Source of the DNA: Candidatus Uhrbacteria bacterium
GTDB taxonomy: Bacteria; Patescibacteria; ABY1; SG8-24; UBA9934
Reading direction: 5' to 3'
Length of the DNA stretch: 64,000 bases
Assembly (NCBI GenBank): GCA_018664485.1
Contig: JABJOE010000007.1
Location: forward strand, 132,886-196,885
Below the pieces are notes generated by a model. The model made no database searches. It saw nothing but the letters and a program-made list of their open reading frames with translations, and was not told the origin of the DNA. Made by a program: the position numbers and the translations under genes. Of this stretch, positions 26,483 through 34,185 are shown in pieces; the stretch's first letter is position 1, and the number at the start of each line of letters is the position of its first letter.

Positions 26483-28324
26483 ATGACACATAAAAAAACG
26501 TCCCACCGTAAACGTGCACACAAGAAAAAGCCTTCACGAGAAGAAGAGCAAGAGCTCCTCATGGAAGAAGGTCTTGAAGCTATTTATGGAAAGAAGGAGG
26601 ACATCGACTTTTCAAAACTCGACCACGATCAGGATCGTTTAACTAAACTCCTGATTCGTTTAGTTGTCGGTCTGGGTCTAGTAGCTACTATGGCTTGGAG
26701 CGGCTTTTTTGTCTTCATGAACTATGTAAACCCGCCACGAGATGAAACATTCACTCTGGAAATCTTGATGGATGAAACTTTGGTTAGCGGAGAGGCTACA
26801 ACGATTGAAATACTTTACACAAATCCAACCACCGTCCCTATCGCTGCCCTCTCGATCGACGTGAACCTTCCATCTTCCTTTGTAATAAGCCAAACCAATC
26901 AGCCACCGACAGATACGGATCAACTCATTTGGGATCTTGGAGAACTGACTGGCTTAAGTGACAATCATATCGTAATTGAAGGAACTTGGTTTGCAGACAC
27001 GCCGTCTGAAACACCCATACAGGCCTACGCGACCTACCGACCAGGTAATTTCAACTCTGAGTTTGAAGAGATTGCTGTAGCATATGTGACCAGCCTTTCA
27101 AGTGTCTTGGAGCTAAGTGTAGACGGTCCTGAGGAGCTTGCTCCTGGTGAAACTGGTGCCTACGCAATTACATTGATAAACAATGGTGAATTGGCATACG
27201 AAGAAGTGGATATTTCGTTAGATTTGCCCGATGGTTTTTATCTTGAAAGTAGTGAACCTGAGCTTGAAGCCGGCTCACCTGCAAACTGGACAATTGAAAC
27301 AATTGACCCCGAACTCGAAACGACTATTCTCTTTGAAGGTTCCTTTGCGGCCGACATCGAAGGTTTCCAATACTTTGATACCTTGGCCTACATGCAAATT
27401 GATGGACGTGAGCTTTTGCAAACGCAAGTACAGAACTATACAGACGTATTACGGAGTGATGTTTCCGTATCCCTCGCAGCCAATGGTGCGACAGACACCG
27501 TAGCACTCGATCAAGACGGCACATTACGCGTCAGTTTAGGTCTTGAGCAGTCAGGAAGCGAGGATCTAGAAGACTATTCCGTCCTATTGAGTTTTGAAAG
27601 TGAAGACAGCTTCCCAATTAACTGGAGCAGCTCACAGCTAGACGGAGGTACGCTTACACAAGACGGAATCGCGTGGAGCGCTGAGGACATTGGAGCGATG
27701 GCGTCGGGTGTAAAAGAACTTCTCAACCTCTCATTCCCTATTGAAGCTATCGGATCTGGAGATGCTGATCAATTTGAAATAACCGCACTCTTTACAACGG
27801 CTGACGGTACAGTTCGTTCGTCACCAATCACCGTATCGATAAACTCAGAGGCAGAACTCGCGACATCTGTTCGTTACTTCAACGAAGAGGGGCAAGCACT
27901 TGGATCTGGACCAATCCCTCCAGTCATCGATGAGGAAACAAGTTACCGGGTGTACTGGGTTTTGGAAAACGACCTACACACCCTCAAAGATATTCGCGTG
28001 AGCGCTACCCTACCACCACATGTAACGTGGTCTGATAAAGTAAATACTGATCTGGGTGATATAACCTTCGACAGCGGAAGTAGTACAGTGAGCTGGACTG
28101 TCGCAGAGCTCTCAACTGCAATCAGTCATCTGGAAGGCTACTTCACCATCTCTATCACACCGGACGTGGACGATATCGGATCTTTTGTAAAATTAACCTC
28201 GAGCACGGATTTGCTTGCGACAGACACAGTAACTGGTACACAGCTTCACCGGGCACAGGACAATCTCACTACCGAGGCGCCTGATGATGAGTTTGCAAGC
28301 GGGCAAGGAATTGTTGTAGAGTAG
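26483..28324 (+). CDS. membrane-anchored protein with DUF11/Ig-like repeats
   Basis: 613 aa from ATG 26483 (MTHKKTSHRKRAHKKK). A basic cytoplasmic tail precedes a helix (IRLVVGLGLVATMAWSGFFV, ~50-75). About five extracellular beta-sandwich repeats follow, with the DUF11 signature of paired phrases such as TIEILYTNPTTVPIAALSID and AYAITLINNGELAYEEVDIS followed by LPDGF- or LPPHV-type turns. The frame is open back to 26426, but the later start gives the usual Lys/Arg tail. It sits after the DUF4012 gene and is likely a cell-surface stalk or adhesin. The function is inferred from architecture only. Confidence 0.8.
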   Translation: MTHKKTSHRKRAHKKKPSREEEQELLMEEGLEAIYGKKEDIDFSKLDHDQDRLTKLLIRLVVGLGLVATMAWSGFFVFMNYVNPPRDETFTLEILMDETLVSGEATTIEILYTNPTTVPIAALSIDVNLPSSFVISQTNQPPTDTDQLIWDLGELTGLSDNHIVIEGTWFADTPSETPIQAYATYRPGNFNSEFEEIAVAYVTSLSSVLELSVDGPEELAPGETGAYAITLINNGELAYEEVDISLDLPDGFYLESSEPELEAGSPANWTIETIDPELETTILFEGSFAADIEGFQYFDTLAYMQIDGRELLQTQVQNYTDVLRSDVSVSLAANGATDTVALDQDGTLRVSLGLEQSGSEDLEDYSVLLSFESEDSFPINWSSSQLDGGTLTQDGIAWSAEDIGAMASGVKELLNLSFPIEAIGSGDADQFEITALFTTADGTVRSSPITVSINSEAELATSVRYFNEEGQALGSGPIPPVIDEETSYRVYWVLENDLHTLKDIRVSATLPPHVTWSDKVNTDLGDITFDSGSSTVSWTVAELSTAISHLEGYFTISITPDVDDIGSFVKLTSSTDLLATDTVTGTQLHRAQDNLTTEAPDDEFASGQGIVVE

Positions 28325-28326
28325 TA

Positions 28327-28485
28327 GACTCCTGTAACAGCCATTGTCCTGACTTCATTCGCTGTCTGTTGGGCTACAACAAGCTCCAACCTCGTTAGCG
28401 TAGCCCTGCTATGCTTCCTTGATTGTCATTTGTTTCGCCACAACATCCACTCGAATGAATCTAGAACATGACCGTCACAGGAGTC
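28327..28485. repeat. inverted-repeat-bounded element
   Basis: GACTCCTGT (28327-28335) and ACAGGAGTC (28477-28485) are perfect 9-bp arms around a 141-nt interior that begins 3 nt after the upstream stop. The interior shares ordered words with the block at 11945-12107 and has CGTTAGCGTAGCCCTGCTATGC, similar to the reverse complement of the 6823 core. 28486-28590 shows nothing else. Confidence 0.55.
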
Positions 28486-28591
28486 TTTCGCTTTCAATTT
28501 TCAGATACAAACCAATACACAGTTTTATAATAATCAATAGACACTCGCAACCTCACACTCTTTTTAATCGATAAGCTGCGGAGCGTTTTCT

Positions 28592-28619
28592 TTTACAGGG
28601 AGAGTAGATCTGGTATGCT
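28592..28619 (+). promoter_or_regulatory. promoter of mini-gene 1
   Basis: TTTACA (28592-28597), a 16-nt spacer and TATGCT (28614-28619) with the extended element TGG just before it. Confidence 0.65.
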
Positions 28620-28659
28620 ATTTACGCCATTTGGCATCAACCTGATACCCGGAAACATC

Positions 28660-28791
28660 GTGAACAACATCATTGCAGGCGGCGGATACGGCTATGTCGT
28701 CACAGACGGAGGCAGCCTCGGCGTCAAGAACGGAAGTACCCTCGTGACCATTGGCGGCCACGGTCAGTCACCCCAGCTCATGGAGAAGTGA
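28660..28791 (+). CDS. mini-gene 1: 43-aa Gly-rich peptide
   Basis: The first of three consecutive GC-rich mini-genes. The GTG start is preceded by GGAA 6 nt upstream. An ATG at 28615 is in frame but overlaps the -10 box, so it would not be in the mRNA. The peptide is Gly/Val/Thr-rich (IIAGGGYGYVVTDGGSLG, then VTIGGHGQSPQLMEK). There is no signal peptide and no Cys. A GC hairpin follows about 40 nt after the stop. The function is unknown; bacteriocin-like, toxin-like or regulatory roles are only guesses. Confidence 0.55.
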   Translation: MNNIIAGGGYGYVVTDGGSLGVKNGSTLVTIGGHGQSPQLMEK

Positions 28792-28837
28792 CCGTCACCT
28801 CCACCGCGTAGCGTCAACTCTCGGCGCCTTGGACCGG

Positions 28838-28865
28838 TCAGCTCTGCTGGCCGGTTCCTTCGTTT
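28838..28865 (+). terminator. terminator of mini-gene 1
   Basis: CCGGTCAGC-TCT-GCTGGCCGG, extended by flanking GGA/TTCC, then TTCGTTTT. Confidence 0.75.
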
Positions 28866-28881
28866 TCACGCCACAATACCC

Positions 28882-28909
28882 TTTACATAATAGACCTTTC
28901 TGCTATGCT
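28882..28909 (+). promoter_or_regulatory. promoter of mini-gene 2
   Basis: TTTACA (28882-28887), a 16-nt spacer, TATGCT (28904-28909): the same hexamers and spacing as mini-gene 1. Confidence 0.65.
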
Positions 28910-28947
28910 AATCAGGCTCATCTCCGAGCTCCAGCAAGAAGGTACCC

Positions 28948-29082
28948 ATGAACTACGAACTCATCTCCGGCGAACTCCAAGGAGCACCACCCGACGGCGT
29001 GCGTGTCCCTGTCGGTGGTGGCCGAAAACGCTCACTCTCCATCGTGCATCGCGGCGAAAACGGCATCGTCTCGACCGTCTGA
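28948..29082 (+). CDS. mini-gene 2: 44-aa peptide
   Basis: The ATG has AGAAGG 5 nt upstream. The third codon position is strongly C/G. The sequence starts MNYELISGELQGAPPDG, has a basic centre (GGGRKRSLSIVHRGENG) and ends IVSTV. A second tiny frame (11 codons, ending at 29117) starts at the overlapping ATG of TGATGG and could be coupled. The longer alternative frame from 28905 runs through the same DNA but starts inside the promoter and gives a poor Arg-rich product. Function unknown. Confidence 0.55.
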   Translation: MNYELISGELQGAPPDGVRVPVGGGRKRSLSIVHRGENGIVSTV

Positions 29083-29144
29083 TGGATACCTCCATCGACG
29101 AGAGCGCGTGCGTCTAGGTGGCCTGAAGTCACCAATACGCTTCT

Positions 29145-29171
29145 GATCCGGCCCCTTGTGGCCGGATCTTT
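29145..29171 (+). terminator. terminator of mini-gene 2
   Basis: GATCCGGCC-CCTTGT-GGCCGGATC, a perfect 9-bp stem followed by TTT. Confidence 0.85.
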
Positions 29172-29192
29172 GCATTGTGGATATTTATTGTA

Positions 29193-29221
29193 TTCACCTC
29201 TCAATCATGCTATCGTATATT
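29193..29221 (+). promoter_or_regulatory. promoter of mini-gene 3
   Basis: TTCACC (29193-29198), a 17-nt spacer and TATATT (29216-29221). Confidence 0.55.
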
Positions 29222-29279
29222 AGAACTTTGACTTGTCATCCAGACACTTCGGGTTCGTGCTCCACGCTTTGGACACATC

Positions 29280-29411
29280 ATGGAACAGCCGCTGACCGCC
29301 ATCCCACCCGCCGCCGCTTTCGACCACACCGCCGACCATGCCGACTGCGACGCCGCGGACACCGTGCACACCGCCTACACCGACGTCAACAACGAAGCCG
29401 CCGCTGGCTGA
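29280..29411 (+). CDS. mini-gene 3: 43-aa Ala/Asp/His-rich peptide
   Basis: ATG start with a ~50-nt leader and no strong ribosome site. The product is acidic and Ala-rich (MEQPLTAIPPAAAFDHTADH, ending DVNNEAAAG) with a single Cys. Codons are very GC-rich. A perfect 13-bp hairpin follows. It shares layout and length, but not sequence, with mini-genes 1 and 2. Confidence 0.5.
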   Translation: MEQPLTAIPPAAAFDHTADHADCDAADTVHTAYTDVNNEAAAG

Positions 29412-29447
29412 GACCGCGCAAGACGCGCAGTCTGAGTCAGTGAGTCT

Positions 29448-29475
29448 GGGCGCGATCGGAACTCCGATCGCGCCC
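29448..29475 (+). terminator. terminator of mini-gene 3
   Basis: GGGCGCGATCGGA-AC-TCCGATCGCGCCC, a perfect 13-bp palindrome, then GCTTGCTTT. Confidence 0.8.
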
Positions 29476-29492
29476 GCTTGCTTTATACAAAA

Positions 29493-29520
29493 ACACCTGG
29501 ATAAACCAGGCGTCTTTTTT
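29493..29520. terminator. bidirectional terminator before femX
   Basis: ACACCTGG-ATAAA-CCAGGCGT followed by CTTTTTT on the plus strand; the minus strand reads into TTTTTG. It separates the mini-genes from the convergent femX. Confidence 0.8.
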
Positions 29521-29535
29521 ATTACAAATTTATTA

Positions 29536-30486
29536 CTACAGCCGAATCCTCAACCGTCTTAAAACACGGACTGTGCGGTATGCTCCGTACCACAAATGCT
29601 TCACTGGTAAATCAAACGTACCAGGATGCTCTACAACCTCACCTGAAAATCCATATTTATATCGAGATATTCCAGACCACGCATGTTTCTTTGAAGCACC
29701 AACTGGAGCCACTCCCCAAAAATCAAACCACTTCATATCTTTTTCTATAGCATCAGCTATCAAATGCCAATGCAGCGCGTAGGGCGCCATAACGTTACGA
29801 TGCAAATTACTAGATGCGCCGTGCAAATATGTTCTCACTCCAGCAAAATCGATCATTATGTTTGCGGCCAGTGGTCTCCCTTCATAAAACCCCATAGCAA
29901 GGTATGCCTTCGCCTCCCCATTCAACGTATCGAGCATCTTCTGATAATACGCATTTGGGTGTCCTGAAAACTGATCACGATTAGTTGTCTGGTCAAGCAG
30001 CCTCACAAAATCTGGGAACCTCTTTCGTGGAACTATTTTAGACTCAACCCCCTTTTTCAAACCTAAACGAATATTATAACGGGTTTTCGATTTACACTCC
30101 TTAAGTAAAGTCTCCTCGCCCTTAGACAAATCCAGCATAACCGTCGTTGCAGGTTGCATATGCGGAACTTTCAACATACGCCCACCCTCACCGGGTTCAA
30201 TACGCAAAAACATGGCTTCTGGCAGCTGTTCGCGGAGCACCTCAACCTGCCGTTCGATAGACGCATTTCCAAACGGCCCCTTTGGCACGTACCAGTAAAA
30301 CTGACCAGCGGGCAAAGGGATCTTAACCGCTTGAGCCATAACTACCCCCTGCATATCAGACACATAGACGCGCTCAACCTCACGCCCTAGCGCACGCTGA
30401 AACTCACCCCACTCCCATGAGTGTAAAAACGCACCGAATCGAGGAGCGTACCGTTTAACCGCATTGTTCCATTCTGTGTGATTCAT
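29536..30486 (-). CDS. FemAB/FemX-type peptidoglycan aminoacyltransferase
   Basis: 316 aa of the FemX / GNAT-fold family, which adds amino acids from aminoacyl-tRNA to the lipid-II stem peptide on the cytoplasmic face. Visible features: FLHSWEWGEFQRALGREV at the start, FYWYVPKGPFG, SKTRYNIRLGLKKGV, ANIMIDFAGVRTYLHGASS and FDFWGVAP. It is last in a minus-strand run with ruvA (27-nt gap) and the HD gene. The amino acid added cannot be told. Confidence 0.85.
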   Translation of the reverse strand: MNHTEWNNAVKRYAPRFGAFLHSWEWGEFQRALGREVERVYVSDMQGVVMAQAVKIPLPAGQFYWYVPKGPFGNASIERQVEVLREQLPEAMFLRIEPGEGGRMLKVPHMQPATTVMLDLSKGEETLLKECKSKTRYNIRLGLKKGVESKIVPRKRFPDFVRLLDQTTNRDQFSGHPNAYYQKMLDTLNGEAKAYLAMGFYEGRPLAANIMIDFAGVRTYLHGASSNLHRNVMAPYALHWHLIADAIEKDMKWFDFWGVAPVGASKKHAWSGISRYKYGFSGEVVEHPGTFDLPVKHLWYGAYRTVRVLRRLRIRL

Positions 30487-30513
30487 GAAATATAACTAAT
30501 TGCCTTCTAGTTT

Positions 30514-31056
30514 TTATGACCCCAATAACTTAAGAGCCTCCCGAATTCTGTCGTCTGTTGTTTCGGCCGTAAGCTCCGCAACGACCAACTGAGCATCCTG
30601 ACGACCATACCCCAAGCTCATCAAAGCATCGACAGTCTCGTAATCACTTGATGTTTCCTCCTGCGTAGTTACAAGCACACCCTGTAACTCAAGGATAATT
30701 TTTTGAGCAGTCTTCTTCCCAACACCCGGAACCTGCGTTAGGAATGCTACATCACCCTTTTCAATATGTGTGTGTAATTGGGCTCTTGGAGCAGCTCTCA
30801 AAATCTTCTGAGCCATTTTTGGACCAATCCCAGATATATCAATCATCTTTTCAAAAAGAGTGCGCATACCCTCGTCTACAAATCCAAACAATTCATGTCG
30901 ATCCTCGCGAATATAGTCGTAAATATGTAGACTTAATACCTCTCCAGCTACTGGGTTGGCGTCGGTATAATAAACACTATAACCAATACCACCTACTCGT
31001 AACACAATAGAGTCTACGCCTACGTTTTGAACATTCCCTTCAAGAAAAGCAATCAT
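30514..31056 (-). CDS. ruvA: Holliday junction branch migration protein RuvA
   Basis: DNA-binding subunit of the RuvAB branch-migration motor. 180 aa, slightly short of the usual ~200. Domain I is an OB fold (MIAFLEGNVQNVGVDSIVLR). Domain II has two helix-hairpin-helix motifs (DISGIGPKMAQKIL and VPGVGKKTAQKIILEL). A short linker leads to domain III (VDALMSLGYGRQDAQLVV), which would bind RuvB. ruvB and ruvC are not in the window. Confidence 0.95.
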   Translation of the reverse strand: MIAFLEGNVQNVGVDSIVLRVGGIGYSVYYTDANPVAGEVLSLHIYDYIREDRHELFGFVDEGMRTLFEKMIDISGIGPKMAQKILRAAPRAQLHTHIEKGDVAFLTQVPGVGKKTAQKIILELQGVLVTTQEETSSDYETVDALMSLGYGRQDAQLVVAELTAETTDDRIREALKLLGS

Positions 31057-31077
31057 ATAGTATTTATTGTCTACAAA

Positions 31078-32277
31078 TTACCCTCTTTTGCTTGATTGGT
31101 AAAGCGCCCGTGCACGGGTAATCCCATTTAAAATCTCGGTTGGATATTCATCAATTGATACCTCGGCATGACTATGCATTACCAGTCTTCGTATATCCTC
31201 TAAAACCTCTGCCCGCACATGACCAACTGGAAGCTTCAATAACTCAATTACGCTAATCGCATCAATCCCGGCACGTTCCGTAGCACTTTTCAGCTCACGA
31301 GCCTCGCGCAATCGAAGCCTTTCGTGCCTTCGGTCCAAACGATCTGGCGCCCCCTGTTGCTCGCTCTGCAGGAACCCGACAAAAGGGCCTATATCCACCG
31401 ATGTCTTTCCATCTTTATAATGTAATGAACCTATCGCTGTGTCCAAAAGCAGTACGGCAAGCTGTAAATCTAAAATATTGTTCCCGTCCAAACCTACTTT
31501 CTGTGACCGCTTTAATAAAACATCGATCTTTGCAGGATCCGCTCCATCTTTGAAGAATTTTATTACATCGATGTGAGAGCGAACGAGTAAAGCCAACACT
31601 TCCCGATCCCGATCTCCCAAACGAAACAGATCCGACAATGAATCGCGCGCGTGTTCAAATCGATCCTCCATAGCACCTTGTGCATGTCCATAATAATGAA
31701 CACGAGCACTGGTCTGATCATAAAACTTCTTCAGAGATTCCGAGATATCCAGTGAATCATCAGACGCTTCAACTGAACGAACAAGTTTAGAATACCGTTG
31801 GCTCAATGTATCTACATCCAGCCTAGACCCCTCAATAAAGCCTTCTGATGCACCAACGGAACCTTCTGTAGATGTAAATGAAACCGTGCTGGACTTTGCT
31901 AAATCGTGAATAAAAACAAAAGCCTCAAGTGTAGCCGCATATTCCCGCATGGTCTCCTCCAGCTCTCGAAGCTGCGGATGCCAGGACTGTTCTCTAGCAA
32001 ATTCTTCAATATCCAAAAGTGATGCGCCCTCAATAATGGCAAAAAGCCCGGTCAACATTCGTTCAAGATGATCCATTACCATCAAGCCCTCGCTGTGATA
32101 TGGCGGAGACTGAACGACTGTTCGAAGCGCTGTGACTTCCGGAGCAACAGCCTCTGCTTCAAATATCACGTCCCTCACACTTCTCATTACAGATTCAGAT
32201 TTTTGAGCATTTGAAATCCAATCTTCAAAAAAGACCGTTTCCGACTGACTTCTTTTTGTTTCAAACGAATCCCACAT
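31078..32277 (-). CDS. HD-domain protein, CCA-enzyme-like metal phosphohydrolase fold
   Basis: 399 aa. The middle has an HD pattern like that of tRNA nucleotidyltransferase HD domains: YHSEG (~residue 61), FIHDLAKSS (~121-129), HYYGHAQGAMEDRF and LVRSHIDVIKFF. No nucleotidyltransferase domain is visible. The flanks are helical, and the C-terminal third is charged (RLDRRHERLRLREARELK). It is 22 nt upstream of ruvA, probably cotranscribed. A nucleotide or RNA substrate is possible but not shown. Confidence 0.65.
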   Translation of the reverse strand: MWDSFETKRSQSETVFFEDWISNAQKSESVMRSVRDVIFEAEAVAPEVTALRTVVQSPPYHSEGLMVMDHLERMLTGLFAIIEGASLLDIEEFAREQSWHPQLRELEETMREYAATLEAFVFIHDLAKSSTVSFTSTEGSVGASEGFIEGSRLDVDTLSQRYSKLVRSVEASDDSLDISESLKKFYDQTSARVHYYGHAQGAMEDRFEHARDSLSDLFRLGDRDREVLALLVRSHIDVIKFFKDGADPAKIDVLLKRSQKVGLDGNNILDLQLAVLLLDTAIGSLHYKDGKTSVDIGPFVGFLQSEQQGAPDRLDRRHERLRLREARELKSATERAGIDAISVIELLKLPVGHVRAEVLEDIRRLVMHSHAEVSIDEYPTEILNGITRARALYQSSKRG

Positions 32278-32291
32278 ACCCCTTTATCTTT

Positions 32292-32328
32292 GATTTTACA
32301 GATCAATTTTATCACATCTGTGTAAATC
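32292..32328. promoter_or_regulatory. long dyad upstream of the HD gene
   Basis: GATTTTACAGAT and ATCTGTGTAAATC form 12-13-bp arms around a 12-nt AT-rich centre. It could be an operator, possibly for the adjacent TrmB-type regulator, or an RNA hairpin. Confidence 0.45.
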
Positions 32329-32390
32329 AAGGCCCCATTCTCTGCATGGCGGTATAGACATACAACAATACTTCTGTTTCAAACAAAATA

Positions 32391-32415
32391 ACCGCCCAGA
32401 TACTCCAGACGGTCA
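32391..32415 (-). terminator. terminator of the TrmB-type gene
   Basis: On the minus strand ACCGTC...GGGCGGT is followed by TATTTTG. Confidence 0.55.
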
Positions 32416-32426
32416 TTCTATAGAAT

Positions 32427-33173
32427 TTACTTTTTGTACGGTGTCGCTGTGCTCCAAGCCGTGTTGAATAACACACGCATAGTATCGGAGAAAATCTGCT
32501 GCTCAATGATTACCGTCTCCATGTCCCCTATCAAATTAATCATCGCAACACGATCAGCATATATCCAGATAATTCCAACAAAATCACCAAAAGCTTTATC
32601 AATTACTCTAGCCTCTACGCCGGCACTCATATTTCGTGGCTCCCCCTGTATAAGAACACGAATTGGTACATGCTTGAAATGTTCTGTTTTTCGAAGATCT
32701 AGCAAAACAGACTCGTCTAGCTGATCATAAACCGTATCGATGTTAGCCACCTCCAAAAGCTCGTCACTCTTAACCGAAACAACATCTCGGAACAACGCAC
32801 GCAGTCCCTGTTCACCCGTATAAAAGCGAACTCGTGGACGGCCTCCTCCAACGCTCATTACGCGAAGTTCCGGCATGAGACGCTTCAACACATCAAGCTG
32901 ACCCTTCATCTCAGTCATCCGACCTTTGAAATAGTCATCTAGCTTGTCAGGATCTTCTGCACTAAAAAATTTCTTCTTTCCACGCTGGAACGAACTGGCC
33001 AATCCCTTGTGCTGAAGAGCTCCGATGAGATCATACGCAGCAGTTCGTGATACTCCAGCTTTACGCGAAATATTCTGAACGCTCTCCGGACCAAGCGTAA
33101 GCATGGCCAAATACATGCGGGTCTCGGTATCAGTCAGGCCAAGTTTTGTTAGTACTTCCTTAAGATCTTTCAT
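32427..33173 (-). CDS. TrmB-family transcriptional regulator
   Basis: 248 aa. An N-terminal winged helix (residues 1-70: LTKLGLTDTETRMYLAMLTL, ISRKAGVSRTAAYDLIGALQ) precedes a short coiled linker. The C-terminal effector domain includes PRVRFYTGEQGLRALFRDVV, shared with a second TrmB-type protein at 56733. TrmB proteins usually sense sugars and control transporters or sugar metabolism. Here the neighbours are repair and wall genes, so the target is unclear. Confidence 0.82.
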   Translation of the reverse strand: MKDLKEVLTKLGLTDTETRMYLAMLTLGPESVQNISRKAGVSRTAAYDLIGALQHKGLASSFQRGKKKFFSAEDPDKLDDYFKGRMTEMKGQLDVLKRLMPELRVMSVGGGRPRVRFYTGEQGLRALFRDVVSVKSDELLEVANIDTVYDQLDESVLLDLRKTEHFKHVPIRVLIQGEPRNMSAGVEARVIDKAFGDFVGIIWIYADRVAMINLIGDMETVIIEQQIFSDTMRVLFNTAWSTATPYKK

Positions 33174-33248
33174 ATAACTAAATCTAAACTAATGGTTTCA
33201 TCTCGATTAATAACCTCCATAACCTAGGACGTTTATATTTGAGATCAA

Positions 33249-33320
33249 TTTCGGTGCCTGCCTGCCGGTAGGCGGGCACGGGAAGTCCAGCTTAGCTGGA
33301 TCGGGACCCGTAAGCCGAAA
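33249..33320. repeat. nested palindromic intergenic element
   Basis: Outer arms TTTCGG / CCGAAA enclose three hairpins: GTGCCTGCCTGCC...GGCGGGCAC, CGGG...CCCG, and CCAGC-TTA-GCTGG. I recall GCCTGCC/GGCAGGC palindromes with AGCTTAGCTGG tails as frequent between CPR genes. It may terminate the DHH-like gene transcript. Confidence 0.6.
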
Positions 33321-33343
33321 GTGGACCAAATACAAATGTCCTA

Positions 33344-34183
33344 CTAAGATTCTAACACTGTCTTTATCACTTCGTCGACCACTGGAAGCACTTGGCCACC
33401 CTCAACCAATACACCCCAGCACTTTTCCTGACCGAATAGGAATCCTCCGAAGCGTTCATGTAGGCGTCCGGCAGCATCGGTATCTTGTACATATATTCTA
33501 CGATTTCCCTGACGAATCAGCACAGGTCGTGGCTCATCGAATGATTTTGCGACAAGATAAGAAAGTGCGTCGCGGAATCCAACATCTCCCACTTCACTCT
33601 CAACGATGAGAAGCCCATCTTGCTCGCGTCGACCCTCCCACGCCTCGCGTGCGACCGCCTCTTCACGGGCACGACGCTCAGGTCCGAGCTCCATTGTAAA
33701 TTCACGGTAATAATCCATCACCTGCTCCTGCTGCTCCTTCGTGATAGGTTCTCGCTTGAGCTCCCATAAAAATCCGCGATCAATAGCAGCTACTCCGCGT
33801 ACCATCACTGGATCAAATCCAAATTCAATCAATTTAGCGTCGTCGAGGCTAAATGTAACAAGAAATTGCTCAAGCGAACTTGTGTCGTGAGTCCGATCAA
33901 GGTCATCGTAACGGTGATGATCGATAATAATAACTTCATAGCCATCGGACTTAAGCGTATCCTCTACTTCAGGCCCTGGAATCTCTACAATCACAATTTT
34001 CGTTGCATCTGGATTTGTACTCTTTAGACGCTCTAAGAGTTTTTCTTCTCGCTCAAGCTTAGCGCCATGTGGCTGATCAGAAATCAAAGTCGATATACCA
34101 AAAGCCGCTGAGATTTTTAAAATCTGCAGCGACTCTTCATCGTTCTTCGGACACACTAAAATCGTTTTATCAAAATTTTCCAT
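33344..34183 (-). CDS. DHH-like phosphoesterase-fold protein
   Basis: 279 aa. The N-terminal half resembles DHH-family domains: TILVCPKNDEESLQILKISA, KIVIVEIPGPEVE and the motif IIIDHHRYDDLDR (~residue 95). The C-terminal half has FRDALSYLVAKSF, PVLIRQGNRRIYVQ and RLHERFGGFLFG, similar to substrate-binding parts of nanoRNase-type proteins. The usual upstream DxD metal motif is not clear, so activity is uncertain. It begins 2 nt after ileS and is surely cotranscribed. Confidence 0.6.
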   Translation of the reverse strand: MENFDKTILVCPKNDEESLQILKISAAFGISTLISDQPHGAKLEREEKLLERLKSTNPDATKIVIVEIPGPEVEDTLKSDGYEVIIIDHHRYDDLDRTHDTSSLEQFLVTFSLDDAKLIEFGFDPVMVRGVAAIDRGFLWELKREPITKEQQEQVMDYYREFTMELGPERRAREEAVAREAWEGRREQDGLLIVESEVGDVGFRDALSYLVAKSFDEPRPVLIRQGNRRIYVQDTDAAGRLHERFGGFLFGQEKCWGVLVEGGQVLPVVDEVIKTVLES

Positions 34184-34185
34184 AA

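Noticed and set aside
28905..29117. 70-aa Arg-rich ORF overlapping mini-gene 2
   Set aside because: Its start lies in the -10 region and it has poor third-position bias; the 28948 frame has a ribosome site and strong GC3.
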